NCBI GenBank assembly: GCA_902526115.1
Contig: CABZJV010000010.1
Location: 1 to 33,932 of the forward strand
Origin: an uncultured Pelagibacteraceae bacterium
Lineage (GTDB): Bacteria; Pseudomonadota; Alphaproteobacteria; Pelagibacterales; Pelagibacteraceae
Direction of reading: 5' to 3'
DNA: 33,932 nucleotides
The notes below the pieces were generated by a model that was not told where the DNA came from, made no database searches, and saw nothing but the letters and a program-made list of their open reading frames with translations. Made by a program: the position numbers and the translations under genes. This document shows, one piece after another, positions 17,731-27,133 of the stretch. The stretch's first letter is position 1; the number at the start of each line of letters is the position of its first letter.

Positions 17731-18992
17731 TTTCCAATTACCTTAAAAGCAATATCTTTTCTATAAAACCCTTCAGCCCAATTAAGTTTATTTAAATTAT
17801 TATGAATATTCTCTCGTGCATTTAATAAATTTTCTGAAAGTGAAATAAAATTTAGAACTCTCCCACCAACGGCTAAAATTTCATTATCTTCTCTTACAGT
17901 TCCAGCATGAAAAAGATGATTATTATTATCTAATTTTAGTGCATTAAGATTCTTAATTTTTATTCTTTTTTCATATTTATCTGGGTATCCCTTTGAACAC
18001 AAAACTACACATAAACTTTTTTTATTTGCCCATTCAATTTTTATGTTTTTAAGATTTTGTTCAACGCAAGCAACTAAAAGATCTAAAAAGTCTGTATTCA
18101 ATATAGGTAATAATGTTTGACACTCGGGGTCTCCCATTCTTACATTATATTCAATTAGGTAGGGTTCATTATTTTTAACCATCAACCCAGCATACAAAAA
18201 ACCTTTATAATCAGTGCCTAAATCAGAAAGTCCCTTTAATGTTGGTTTAATAATTTTATCTAATATTTTTTGATTTAATTCATTATTAATTAGTCTGGAA
18301 GGAGAGTAGGCACCCATACCACCAGTATTTTTCCCTGTATCACCTTCTCCTACTCGTTTGTGATCTTGCGCTGTTCCAAAGCTTCTAAAATTTTTCCCAT
18401 CACTAATGATGAAATAGCTCATCTCCTCACCTTCTAAAAATTCTTCAACCAGTATGTCTTCAGCATATCCAAATTTTCCACCAAATATTTCTTCTACAGC
18501 ATTAGTAGAATCATCTAAATTTTTACAAATATAGACACCTTTTCCAGAGGCTAAGTTGTCAGCTTTAATAACTATTGGATGATTGGCTTTTTTTAAAAAT
18601 TTAATTGTATCTTCCTTAGTTTTAAAAGTACCAAAGTCTGCAGTTGGAATATTGTATTTTTTACAAAGATTTTTTGTAAATATTTTTGACCCTTCCAATT
18701 GAGATGACATCTTATTAGGTCCAAACACTTTAATATTAAATTTTTGTAAATAATCTACTATTCCATCTACCAAAGGTTGTTCTGGTCCAACTACTACAAA
18801 GTTAATTTTTTCCTTTTTCAAGAAATCATAAACTTGCTCAAAGTTATTTATGTCAATAATTATATTTTCAGCAATTATATCTGTACCAGCGTTTCCAGGT
18901 AAGCAAAAAATTTTTTCGATTTTTTTTGATTTAGATATGGCATAAGTAATAGCATGTTCTCTGCCGCCACTTCCAAGAATTGCAATTTTCAT
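17727..18992 (-). CDS. purD: Phosphoribosylamine-glycine ligase (GAR synthetase)
   Basis: 421 residues, the usual length. The N-terminus ILGSGGREHAI (about 5-15) and the ATP-grasp signatures (VIKADNLASGKGVYI, GTAQDHKRVGEGDTGKNTGGMGAYSPS and VRMGDPECQTLLP) identify PurD, step 2 of purine synthesis. It is followed by rsmD through an ATGA overlap. It is divergent from the DUF2093 gene with only 23 nt between start codons, so the promoter probably extends into the neighbouring coding sequence. Confidence 0.97.
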   Translation of the reverse strand: MKIAILGSGGREHAITYAISKSKKIEKIFCLPGNAGTDIIAENIIIDINNFEQVYDFLKKEKINFVVVGPEQPLVDGIVDYLQKFNIKVFGPNKMSSQLEGSKIFTKNLCKKYNIPTADFGTFKTKEDTIKFLKKANHPIVIKADNLASGKGVYICKNLDDSTNAVEEIFGGKFGYAEDILVEEFLEGEEMSYFIISDGKNFRSFGTAQDHKRVGEGDTGKNTGGMGAYSPSRLINNELNQKILDKIIKPTLKGLSDLGTDYKGFLYAGLMVKNNEPYLIEYNVRMGDPECQTLLPILNTDFLDLLVACVEQNLKNIKIEWANKKSLCVVLCSKGYPDKYEKRIKIKNLNALKLDNNNHLFHAGTVREDNEILAVGGRVLNFISLSENLLNARENIHNNLNKLNWAEGFYRKDIAFKVIGK

Positions 18993-19015
18993 ATAATTAC
19001 TTATATATCTAATTC

Positions 19016-19207
19016 ATGAAAAATAAATTGGCTAAATTAAAATATTTACCAAACAACTTTACTATACTTGAAGCTGGTGATCATGTTATTTGTGCAGTTT
19101 CAGGTAAAAAAATTTTATTAGAAAACTTAAATTATTGGAATGTTGAAAATCAAGAGCCCTATTTTTCCTATGTTGAGGCCTCAATGAAAAGAGAAAACAA
19201 TACTTAA
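19016..19207 (+). CDS. DUF2093 family small protein
   Basis: 63 residues with an ATG start. The sequence LKYLPNNFTILEAGDHVICAVSGKKILLENLNYWNVENQEPY matches the pattern I know for DUF2093, a short protein of alphaproteobacteria with a conserved G-x-x-V-x-C-A-V-x-G block and a YW-x-V-x-x-Q-E-x-Y block; those stretches fall at residues 21-32 and 40-49. Function is unknown. It is divergent from purD by 23 nt and convergent with the lpxL-type gene across 10 nt, so it is a single-gene unit. Confidence 0.82.
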   Translation: MKNKLAKLKYLPNNFTILEAGDHVICAVSGKKILLENLNYWNVENQEPYFSYVEASMKRENNT

Positions 19208-19217
19208 AATTTTATCT

Positions 19218-20072
19218 TTAGCCTTTCCATCTATCATGGGACCATATCCATTGATCAACATTCTTAAGGATCATTTTTTCAAGAATATTATTGAGATATA
19301 AAGTGATCTGATTAATAGTTTTAGATTTATCTAATTTAATTGGTTTCGAAACATACATTTTAAAACAATTTTGTTTATTTCTCTCAATATAGATAGGCAC
19401 TACAGCGCAATCATATTTTTTTATTAACTGTGCTGGAATTGTTGTTGTTGTAGCTAAGTGTTTAAAGAAAGGAATTTTTTCTCCCTCCCTTACTCGTTGA
19501 TCAATCATCAATGCAATTGATTTTCCCTCTTTAAGATATTTTAAAATATCTCTTGTTCCTGCTCTTCCTTTTTTGATCTGAATTTTGCATATATCTCTAG
19601 TCCTAATTTTTTCCATTGTTCTATTTAAATATGGGTTATTAAGAGGCCTGTAGATAGCAGCACATTCAATTCCCGCTTTTTCTATTTGCATGGCCATTAA
19701 CTCAAAATTATTAAAGTGACCAGATATAAAAACTACTTTTTGTTTATTCTTTTTAATTTGTTGAAGATATTCAATTCCAACTATTGAAATATAATTTTTG
19801 AGTTTATCATTTCTGAAGTTCTTAAGGTGGACATATTCCGCTAATATTCTCCCATAATTTCCAAGAACATTAGAGGCTATATCTTTATGATTACTTTCAA
19901 TATTTGCTTTCTCAAGGTTTTTTATAATTAGATTTTTAGGTTTAAATATAGGACCAATGAATCTGCCAATTAAGTAACCTATATAGGATGAAATTTTAAA
20001 TCCTAAAATTTTAAATAGGAAAAATAAAATATTTATTATTACGAATTGAGTTAGATGTTTAATTTTTTTCAT
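19218..20072 (-). CDS. lpxL: Lipid A biosynthesis acyltransferase (LpxL/HtrB family)
   Basis: 284 residues, the usual size. A single N-terminal hydrophobic segment (about 8-40) anchors it in the inner membrane. The catalytic HX4E motif is in SGHFNNFE, with His119 and Glu124. IYRPLNNPYLNR and ALMIDQRVREG also match the family. It transfers a secondary acyl chain to Kdo-lipid A. Whether it is LpxL or LpxM by specificity cannot be told from sequence; the symbol marks the family. It starts 14 nt inside lpxK, as last gene of the ubiA-msbA-waaA-lpxK-lpxL series. Confidence 0.88.
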   Translation of the reverse strand: MKKIKHLTQFVIINILFFLFKILGFKISSYIGYLIGRFIGPIFKPKNLIIKNLEKANIESNHKDIASNVLGNYGRILAEYVHLKNFRNDKLKNYISIVGIEYLQQIKKNKQKVVFISGHFNNFELMAMQIEKAGIECAAIYRPLNNPYLNRTMEKIRTRDICKIQIKKGRAGTRDILKYLKEGKSIALMIDQRVREGEKIPFFKHLATTTTIPAQLIKKYDCAVVPIYIERNKQNCFKMYVSKPIKLDKSKTINQITLYLNNILEKMILKNVDQWIWSHDRWKG

Positions 20073-20991
20073 TAATATTAAATAATATTTTTTTGAATTT
20101 ATATAAATTTCGAATTTCTAGTTTAATTTTTAAAACCTTTAAATCTGTTCTTTGATTTTTACTTAATCGATAATAATCTTTCTCAGTTGTAATAATTTTT
20201 AATCCTTCTTTTTTTGCTTTGTCTTTAATATTATTTATCTCTTTTGTTGATATGTCATGATGATCGGGAAAAATAATTTTCTTTTTAATTTTAAACTTAT
20301 TTTTTAATAAAGTTTTTTCAAATTCATGGGGATTACCAATTCCACAAAACATTAAGTATTTTATCTTTCTATTTAATTTATTTAAATTTAAAGGTTTATA
20401 AGTACTTCTAAAAATTTTTATATTTTTATTCACAGATTTAATTTTTTTATAAAGTTTTAAATTCTCATTTTGACCATTAAAAAAAACTAAATCATTTTTT
20501 TTTATTTCACTGATACCTTCTCTCAAAGGACCTGCTGGAAATAAAAATCCATTTCCAAGTCCTTCATCTGTATTAAAGCAGACAATTCTTAAGTTATATT
20601 TTATATTTTTTTGTTGCATACCGTCATCTAATAATGCAATTTCAAACTTTTTATTTTCTGCACTTTTTAAAGATTTTAATCTGTTAATATTCGACAGCAC
20701 AGAACCTTTTTTTTTTAGTAGATTTAATTCGTCTTTTTGATTTTTATAACTTTTTTTAATAAAAACGACTTTAAATTTTTTTTTAAGTATTTCGCTTAAT
20801 TCTATAGATAAAGATGTTTTGCCAGTACCTCCAACAAATATATTTCCAATACAAATTGTTTTAATATTAAATTTTTTTTTAATATAATTTTTTTTTAAAA
20901 TATTAATTAAATATGTAATTATTGAAAAAGGGTATAAAATGTAAGATAACAAATTTCTTTCTAGCCAAAACTTAGGTCTTATTAATTTCAT
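20059..20991 (-). CDS. lpxK: Tetraacyldisaccharide 4'-kinase
   Basis: 310 residues. The N-terminus has a hydrophobic segment (about 14-31), then the P-loop GNIFVGGTGKTS (49-60) characteristic of LpxK. Further conserved parts are LLDDGMQ, LFPAGPLREG, FCGIGNPHEFEKTL, FPDHHDIS and TTEKDYYRL. It phosphorylates the lipid A disaccharide at the 4' position. It overlaps the waaA stop by 1 nt (TAATG) and the lpxL start by 14 nt. It is very Lys/Asn-rich, in line with the base composition. Confidence 0.95.
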   Translation of the reverse strand: MKLIRPKFWLERNLLSYILYPFSIITYLINILKKNYIKKKFNIKTICIGNIFVGGTGKTSLSIELSEILKKKFKVVFIKKSYKNQKDELNLLKKKGSVLSNINRLKSLKSAENKKFEIALLDDGMQQKNIKYNLRIVCFNTDEGLGNGFLFPAGPLREGISEIKKNDLVFFNGQNENLKLYKKIKSVNKNIKIFRSTYKPLNLNKLNRKIKYLMFCGIGNPHEFEKTLLKNKFKIKKKIIFPDHHDISTKEINNIKDKAKKEGLKIITTEKDYYRLSKNQRTDLKVLKIKLEIRNLYKFKKILFNINEKN

Positions 20992-22226
20992 TAAATATAT
21001 TTTGATATATATGAAAAATTTTTATTTAAAATTTTATCCCCAATTCTAAAAATTTTCTTTTTATTGCTATTAGATAATTTTTTATTAAGTCTCATACTAA
21101 TGATTTTTTTTATTTTAGTTGTATTTGATGTTCTTATTGACATTCTGTTTTTCTCTAAAAATTTGTATATCTCTTTAAAATTCTCAATATTTGGACCACT
21201 TATTATATAATTTCCAAGTCTTGCTGGTTCCAGAGGATTTTGACCACCATGTTTTATCATAGAGCCTCCCATAAATGTAACATTACTTAGACTATAAAAC
21301 CTTGATGCCTCCCCGTAAGTATCTACCAAATAAATATCTGTATCTTTTTTTAATTTTTTACCTGATGAGTAAGTTATCACATTTAAATTATCATTCTCAA
21401 GATTGTTTATTATATTTTTTGACCTATTAATATGACGAGGAATTATAATTGTTAATAATTTTTTTTCATTTTTTTTTAGATCTTTGTGTAACTTAGAAAT
21501 AAAAATTTCCTCAGAATTATGGGTACTAGCTGCGCACCAAACTTTAAAATTATTAAACTTTTTATTAAGATTTATTTTATCTTTGAAATTAATTTTACTT
21601 TTTCCATAATATTTTAGGTTGCCGGCAATTTTGATTTTTTTTACTCCAAGTTTTTTGAGAAACATTTTTGTCTCTAAATTAGAGGGTAAAGCTAATGATA
21701 TTTTACTAAAAATTGTTTCTGCAAAATTTTGAACTAAATTCCATCTATTAAAACTTTTTCTTGTTATTCTTGCATTTAATAGAACTATTGGTATTTTTTT
21801 AAAATATAAATTTTCAATCATATTTGGCCATATTTCTGAGTCTACGAAAATAGCTATTTGTGGTTTCCAAACCCTAATGAATTTATTTGTTAAAAAATTA
21901 GTATCTAGTGGATAATATTTATGATGGGTTTTTTTGAATTTTTTTTTTTGAAAAATTTTAGATGAGCTTAGAGTAGTTGTTGTAATTAGGATTTGTTTTA
22001 TTTTTTTATTTCTTTCTAATTTATCTATGATAGGTAAAATACTAATAAGTTCCCCTACACTTGCTGCATGGAACCAAATTGATTTTAAGTTATTTTTTTT
22101 TGAATAAATACAGAATTTTTCACTGACGCTCAAAAATTCCTCTTTTTTTTTAATTAATCGAAATAAAATAATAATAGGAGAAATTAAAATAATTAAATTT
22201 GTAAATACTCTGTATATAAAATACAT
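20991..22226 (-). CDS. waaA: 3-deoxy-D-manno-octulosonic acid (Kdo) transferase
   Basis: 411 residues, typical for WaaA/KdtA. An N-terminal membrane anchor (about 8-24) precedes the glycosyltransferase-30 domain, with WFHAASVGEL containing the predicted catalytic Glu59. The C-terminal half has IIPRHINR, VTFMGGSM and GGQNPLEPARLGNYIISGP, the CMP-Kdo binding region. It adds Kdo to lipid IVA. It is sandwiched between msbA and lpxK with 1-nt TAATG overlaps on both sides, consistent with one translationally coupled LPS operon. Confidence 0.95.
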   Translation of the reverse strand: MYFIYRVFTNLIILISPIIILFRLIKKKEEFLSVSEKFCIYSKKNNLKSIWFHAASVGELISILPIIDKLERNKKIKQILITTTTLSSSKIFQKKKFKKTHHKYYPLDTNFLTNKFIRVWKPQIAIFVDSEIWPNMIENLYFKKIPIVLLNARITRKSFNRWNLVQNFAETIFSKISLALPSNLETKMFLKKLGVKKIKIAGNLKYYGKSKINFKDKINLNKKFNNFKVWCAASTHNSEEIFISKLHKDLKKNEKKLLTIIIPRHINRSKNIINNLENDNLNVITYSSGKKLKKDTDIYLVDTYGEASRFYSLSNVTFMGGSMIKHGGQNPLEPARLGNYIISGPNIENFKEIYKFLEKNRMSIRTSNTTKIKKIISMRLNKKLSNSNKKKIFRIGDKILNKNFSYISKYI

Positions 22227-23968
22227 TAATGCTTCTTTATTTGTCTATCATAGAAGTTTTTATAAACCTGAGAATTTGCCAATAAACTTTCGTGATTTCC
22301 ACTATCTACAACCCTGCCTTTTTCTAATACATAAATATTATCTGAGTTAAGAATAGTTGATAATCGATGAGCAATTACAATTGTTGTTTTATTTGATGTT
22401 AATTTATCTATGGCTTTTTGAATTTTTTCTTCAGTTTCAGAGTCTAAAGACGAAGTAGCCTCATCCAGTAGAATTATTTTACTTTTTTTCAAAAAGGCTC
22501 TAGCAATTGATAACCTTTGTTTTTCACCGCCTGACAGCCTCACACCATTTTCACCAATCATTTCATCATAACCTTTTTCTAAATTATTTATAAAATCCTC
22601 ACACATTGCTAGTTTTGCAGCTTCATAAACCTCCTCATCACTTGCATCTGGTCTAGCATATTTAATATTATTTAAAACTGTATCATCAAATAAGGTTGTA
22701 TTTTGATCTACAATAGAAATTTCTTTTCTAATTGAGCCTAGATTCATTATTGCAATATCCTGATTATCAATTTCAATATTTCCACTTAATGGTGAATAAA
22801 TTCTTGGGATCATATTTAATAATGTTGATTTTCCCGATCCACTATGACCTACTAAAGCTGTCATTGTATTACCAGGAAATTTTAATGAAATGTCTCTTAA
22901 TACATTGTTATCTAAATTTTTCTCATAAGCAAAACTAACTTTATTAAAATCAATATTACCATCTGACAAAATTAACTTTTCACTCTCAATATTTGGATTA
23001 ATTTTATTTTTTAAGTCTATTATTGGTATAATTCTATCAGCTGCTGCTAGTCCTTGTGCTATTGCTACATTTACTTTTGTTAAAGTTTTTACTGGTTGAT
23101 AAGCCAACATCATTGCTGCCAAAAATGAAAAGAAATTATTTATTGCTAATTCCTCATTAAGAATAAGTTTACCAGAGTAAAAAATTAGAATAGCAATCAT
23201 TATTCCTGTCAAAATTTCCATAATAGGGGTGGATCTTATGTAAACAGCAGCAATTTTAGCTGATTTTTCTTTTAAATTTTTAACAAATATTTCTGATCTA
23301 TTTTCCTCATAATTTTCTCGTTGAAAAATTTTTATTATTTTATGGTTTTTGAAAAGATCTATAAGGTATCTATTTAAATCCCCAGATTTTTCTTGGGCTT
23401 GAGTGGAAATTTTGCTCATTCTTTTTCCTAGGATTTTTGCAGTTAAAGATGCTAGAGGTATCATTACAATTGCTATCAAAGATAACTTCCAATTCTGTAA
23501 AAACATAACAGTCAGTAAACCAATTAGGGTAAGACCATCTTTGAAAATACTCAGAAATGCATCTGCTAACATTCTAGTGATCTGATCAACATCAAAATTA
23601 ATATTTGAAACATATTTACCCGAGTGTTTATTTTCTATAACTTCAGTATCTGCATTTATAAAAGAGCTAAGCATGTCTGTTTGTATCATTTTTTTTACTT
23701 CTTCAGATACATTGATCATAATGAGTTTAGCAAAATATAAAGATAATCCTTTTGCACAAAAAGCAATAATTATTGCTATTGGTATTATAAATATCAAAGT
23801 TTGATCTTTATTTAAAAATATATTTTCTATTGCAGGATCTAATAGCCACGCTGTAGCGGATGTGCTGATAGCAACAACTACTGAAAAAATTGCTGCTAAA
23901 AATATCTTTCCAATAAAATTACTTGTATAATCTCGGTAAAGTCGCCTAAAAGCTTTTGATTTAATCAT
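22226..23968 (-). CDS. msbA: Lipid A export ABC transporter MsbA
   Basis: 580 residues: a six-helix membrane domain (about 20-310) fused to an ATPase domain. Visible motifs are Walker A GHSGSGKS (374-381), a Q-loop at Gln422 (VDQNTTLFDD), the ABC signature LSGGE (478-482) and Walker B IILLDE (498-503), followed by the H-loop IVIAHRLS. MsbA flips core-lipid A across the inner membrane. General lipid-exporter ABC proteins look alike, so the name leans on context: the next three genes are waaA, lpxK and lpxL. It is 5 nt downstream of ubiA. Confidence 0.9.
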   Translation of the reverse strand: MIKSKAFRRLYRDYTSNFIGKIFLAAIFSVVVAISTSATAWLLDPAIENIFLNKDQTLIFIIPIAIIIAFCAKGLSLYFAKLIMINVSEEVKKMIQTDMLSSFINADTEVIENKHSGKYVSNINFDVDQITRMLADAFLSIFKDGLTLIGLLTVMFLQNWKLSLIAIVMIPLASLTAKILGKRMSKISTQAQEKSGDLNRYLIDLFKNHKIIKIFQRENYEENRSEIFVKNLKEKSAKIAAVYIRSTPIMEILTGIMIAILIFYSGKLILNEELAINNFFSFLAAMMLAYQPVKTLTKVNVAIAQGLAAADRIIPIIDLKNKINPNIESEKLILSDGNIDFNKVSFAYEKNLDNNVLRDISLKFPGNTMTALVGHSGSGKSTLLNMIPRIYSPLSGNIEIDNQDIAIMNLGSIRKEISIVDQNTTLFDDTVLNNIKYARPDASDEEVYEAAKLAMCEDFINNLEKGYDEMIGENGVRLSGGEKQRLSIARAFLKKSKIILLDEATSSLDSETEEKIQKAIDKLTSNKTTIVIAHRLSTILNSDNIYVLEKGRVVDSGNHESLLANSQVYKNFYDRQIKKH

Positions 23969-23973
23969 TTAAC

Positions 23974-24840
23974 TTAAATTAATTTTCCTATTAGAATATT
24001 CATAAAAATTATTAAACCTAACAAATTATTACTTTTGAACTTATTCAAACAATCTTTAGTGTCTTCTATATTTAAATTTTTTATTTGAACTAACAAGAGC
24101 TGTAAGATAGGAACTATTAAAAACATAAAATAAAAAATTTTAAAATTCATTAAAAATCCAAGAAAGAATAACGAAATTATAAAAATTAAATAACAAATTA
24201 ATAAAAACCTTTTTGGATTATTTTTAAATTTAATTGAGGTTGATTTTACTCCTATAATTTCGTCATCTCTAATATCTTGAAATCCATAAATAGTGTCGTA
24301 ACCTAGTGTCCAAAATATGGCTCCAACATAAAATATTATAGGAATAATTGAAATTTCATTTGATATGGAGATCCATGCTAAAACAAGACCATAGTTGAAA
24401 GTGACTCCTAAAAATAATTGTGGCCAATAAGTAATTCTTTTCATCAAAGGATAAGTAAATGCCAGTGGCATTGAAGCTATTGCCATATAAATCGTAAATG
24501 TATTAAAATTTATTAAAACTAAAAAAGCTATAGCACATAACGATACTGCATAAATTATAGCTAATCTTTTTGAAATTTTTTTAGATGCGATAGGTCTATT
24601 TTTAGTTCTTTCTACTTTTTTATCAAAGTTCTCATCGACAATATCGTTAATAATACATCCTGCAGATCTCATTAAAATAGATCCAGATAAAAATAGTAAA
24701 CTATAAAAAAAATAATTTAACAACCCTAAATTAAAGTCATAAACTGTAGTTAATCCCCAAAGGCATGGCCAAAATAAAAGCATAAAACCAATTGGCTTTT
24801 TTAATCTTGTAAGTTCAATGAATAAGCTTAAATGGCTCAT
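23974..24840 (-). CDS. ubiA: 4-hydroxybenzoate polyprenyltransferase
   Basis: 288 residues with about eight to nine membrane helices. Both Asp-rich prenyltransferase motifs are clear: NDIVDENFDKKVERTKNRP (about 65-83) and DTIYGFQDIRDDEIIGVKST (about 179-198). The N-terminal RLKKPIGFMLLFWPCLWGL is typical of UbiA. It attaches the polyprenyl tail to 4-hydroxybenzoate in ubiquinone synthesis, which fits the aerobic oxidase genes further on. It heads the minus-strand LPS operon with a 5-nt gap to msbA. It is divergent from the DUF2721 gene by 49 nt. Confidence 0.95.
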   Translation of the reverse strand: MSHLSLFIELTRLKKPIGFMLLFWPCLWGLTTVYDFNLGLLNYFFYSLLFLSGSILMRSAGCIINDIVDENFDKKVERTKNRPIASKKISKRLAIIYAVSLCAIAFLVLINFNTFTIYMAIASMPLAFTYPLMKRITYWPQLFLGVTFNYGLVLAWISISNEISIIPIIFYVGAIFWTLGYDTIYGFQDIRDDEIIGVKSTSIKFKNNPKRFLLICYLIFIISLFFLGFLMNFKIFYFMFLIVPILQLLLVQIKNLNIEDTKDCLNKFKSNNLLGLIIFMNILIGKLI

Positions 24841-24889
24841 AATTTACTTGTAAATAACAAAGGCTAGTTTCATAATCAAATTGATTCGT

Positions 24890-25291
24890 ATGAATATAGA
24901 TTATACCGTTACAGCGTTAATGTTTCCTGCAATACCCTTGTTAATGGGTGTTTATAGTAATAGGTTTCATACATTGAGCGCTCTAATCAGAAAAATTCAT
25001 GATGCCCATGTTTTTGAAAAACATACACCACCTGAATGGAAAGCTCAGTTTATTAATCTTAATAAAAGAATAAGCCTTTTAAAATTTTCAATGGTATTTG
25101 CTGCCTTTGGCTTTTTATTTAATATGCTTACAGTATTTGGTTTATATTTAAGTGAGATTTTCATAGCCAGGATTATTTTTGGATCATGTTGTTTATCAAT
25201 GATTATATCTATTATTTTTTTTATAATTGAAATTCAAGTCTCCACTAATGCTCTAAAACTACATATGTCTGATATGGATATTTATGAATAA
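24890..25291 (+). CDS. DUF2721-like membrane protein
   Basis: 133 residues from the ATG at 24890; an in-frame TTG three codons earlier is less likely. Three hydrophobic segments are seen (about 6-20, 62-88, 93-115). The N-terminal block TALMFPAIPLLMGVYSNRFHTLSALIRKIHDAH resembles DUF2721, whose members have a helix followed by N-R-x-x-x-L...R over a short cytoplasmic stretch; here that falls at residues 8-40. Function is unknown. The gene is divergent from ubiA and convergent with the quinone-oxidoreductase gene (9 nt gap). A 7-bp inverted repeat spans its stop codon. Confidence 0.72.
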   Translation: MNIDYTVTALMFPAIPLLMGVYSNRFHTLSALIRKIHDAHVFEKHTPPEWKAQFINLNKRISLLKFSMVFAAFGFLFNMLTVFGLYLSEIFIARIIFGSCCLSMIISIIFFIIEIQVSTNALKLHMSDMDIYE

Positions 25292-25300
25292 AATATCGGA

Positions 25301-26272
25301 TTAAGGAATTATAACTGCTGGACCTGTAAGTAATCTGCCTTCTAAATCTTGGTGAGCTTGTTTAACTTCGTCAAGAGAGTATTTTTTTGAAATCTCTATT
25401 TTAAATTTACCAGATAAAACGGCATTAAAAACTTTTTTTGCTGACTCTAATAATTCATCTCTTTCTATGGTGTAATGAGCAATGGAAGGACGAGTGAAAA
25501 ACAAACCTTTAGCGTTAATATGTTTTTTTACATCAATAGTATCCACATAACCTGAAGCATTTCCAAAAGCTACCATCATACCTCTAATTTTTAGTACTTC
25601 TATTGAGCCCTCAAAGGTTTTTAAACCCACACCATCATAAACAACATCAATTCCATTTTTGCCAACAATTTTTTCTACTTCTTCGACAAAGTTTTTCTCA
25701 GTGTAATTAATTACGTGGTGGCAACCATTTTTCTTTGCAATTTTTTCCTTCTCTTTTGAGCCAACTGTACCTATAATTTCTGCACCAATAGAATTAGCCC
25801 AAGGACATAAAATTTGTCCTAGTGCCCCAGCTGCTGCGTGGTAAAGAACTTTGTCTCCTTTTTTTAAAACATAGGCTCTATGTAATAAATATTCAGCCGT
25901 AATACCTTTTAAAGTAATGCAAGAAGCAACCTCATTAGAAACTCCATCTGGAACTGGGACAAGTTTATTTTCTGGCATAATATGTTTTTCAGAATAAGCA
26001 CCAATGGGCATAGATGCGTGAGAAACTCTATCTCCTACTTTAAATAAAGTAACTTTAGGACCAACTTCTTCAATTACTCCGCAAGCTTCAAGACCAATTC
26101 CACTTGGAAGTGGAATAGGGTAGAGTCCTGTCCGGTGATAAGTATCTATATAATTTATTCCAATAGATAAGTTTTTAATTAAAACTTCATTAGATTGAGG
26201 TGTGCCTATTTCAATGTCTTCAACTTTCAATACATCGGGACTTCCAAATTTATCTATTTTTATAGCTTTCAT
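25301..26272 (-). CDS. Zinc-free MDR oxidoreductase, quinone oxidoreductase (Qor) type
   Basis: 323 residues, the family's normal length. N-terminal GroES-like domain: GSPDVLKVEDIEIGTPQSNEVLIK, then NYIDTYHRTGLYP and GLEACGVIEEVG. The Rossmann domain carries the NADPH motif AAAGALGQI (about 148-156) and GTVGSKEKEKIAKKNGCHHVINY. The NYIDTYHRTG block and lack of the catalytic zinc ligands place it with NADPH:quinone reductases (zeta-crystallin-like) and not alcohol dehydrogenases. It follows the pirin gene by 3 nt and is third in a haloacid dehalogenase-pirin-Qor operon. Confidence 0.9.
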   Translation of the reverse strand: MKAIKIDKFGSPDVLKVEDIEIGTPQSNEVLIKNLSIGINYIDTYHRTGLYPIPLPSGIGLEACGVIEEVGPKVTLFKVGDRVSHASMPIGAYSEKHIMPENKLVPVPDGVSNEVASCITLKGITAEYLLHRAYVLKKGDKVLYHAAAGALGQILCPWANSIGAEIIGTVGSKEKEKIAKKNGCHHVINYTEKNFVEEVEKIVGKNGIDVVYDGVGLKTFEGSIEVLKIRGMMVAFGNASGYVDTIDVKKHINAKGLFFTRPSIAHYTIERDELLESAKKVFNAVLSGKFKIEISKKYSLDEVKQAHQDLEGRLLTGPAVIIP

Positions 26273-26275
26273 AAT

Positions 26276-27112
26276 TTATTTTACAAATGTACCATTATGA
26301 TAATCTTGAACAGCTTGCAAGATTTCTGCCTTGGTATTCATCACGAAAGGACCACCCCTAGCTATCTCCTCATTTATAGGCTTTGCAGAAATCATTAAGA
26401 ACTTAGCATTTGATTTAGCTTTCACTTTTAAATCCTCACCTCGAGTTAATAACATTAAAGTACTATCTTTAACATTGTCGTGTTTACAGCTTCCAATTTC
26501 AATCTCACCATTAATCAGATAAATAAAACTATTGTGAGTTGGGGGTATTTTAAAATTAAAAAATTTATCCTTGTTCAATTCAACATCAAAATAGATTGGC
26601 TCAACATTATGACCTTTAACAGGGCCCTCAGCGTTTTCAAATTTTCCAGCTATAATTTTAACTTGTTTATCTTTATCTTTATGAACACTCATTTTATCTG
26701 AATCTATATAAATATATTCGGGTTTACTCATTTTTGATTTAGAAGGCATGTTGACCCATAATTGAAATCCATGAAGTTTACCCTCTTTCATTGCTGGCAT
26801 TTCAGAATGAATAATCCCACTTCCTGTTTTCATCCATTGAACATCTCCTGCAGTCATTCTTCCTTCACCACCAGTGCTATCTTTATGTTCAAAATTTCCA
26901 GCTAACATATAGGTTACTGTTTCAATTCCACGATGTGGGTGGGGCGGAAAACCTGCGATGTAATCCTCTTTATTATCTGATCCAAACTCATCTAACATTA
27001 AAAATGGGTCAAAGTAATTTGGTTCTATACCAATACTTCTTTTTAATTTAACTCCAGCACCATCAGATGTAGGTATAGGGTTAATAATTTTACTAACTTC
27101 TATGTTTTTCAT
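26276..27112 (-). CDS. Pirin family protein
   Basis: 278 residues with the bicupin layout. The N-terminal cupin holds the metal ligands His58 and His60 (FPPHPHRGIETVTYML), His102 and Glu104 (SGIIHSEMP), the set used for iron in pirins. The C-terminal cupin (about 165-270) lacks an obvious metal set and ends with ARGGPFVMNT. Some bacterial pirins oxidise quercetin and others modulate metabolic enzymes; which applies here cannot be told. It lies 21 nt after the haloacid dehalogenase gene and 3 nt before the Qor gene. Confidence 0.93.
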   Translation of the reverse strand: MKNIEVSKIINPIPTSDGAGVKLKRSIGIEPNYFDPFLMLDEFGSDNKEDYIAGFPPHPHRGIETVTYMLAGNFEHKDSTGGEGRMTAGDVQWMKTGSGIIHSEMPAMKEGKLHGFQLWVNMPSKSKMSKPEYIYIDSDKMSVHKDKDKQVKIIAGKFENAEGPVKGHNVEPIYFDVELNKDKFFNFKIPPTHNSFIYLINGEIEIGSCKHDNVKDSTLMLLTRGEDLKVKAKSNAKFLMISAKPINEEIARGGPFVMNTKAEILQAVQDYHNGTFVK

Positions 27113-27133
27113 AATAGGCGATTTAATAAATTT

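Noticed and set aside
25277..25297. 7-bp inverted repeat GATATTT/AAATATC over the stop of the DUF2721 gene
   Set aside because: The stem is AT-rich, with one G-C pair at its base, and no T run follows on either strand; too weak to call a terminator.
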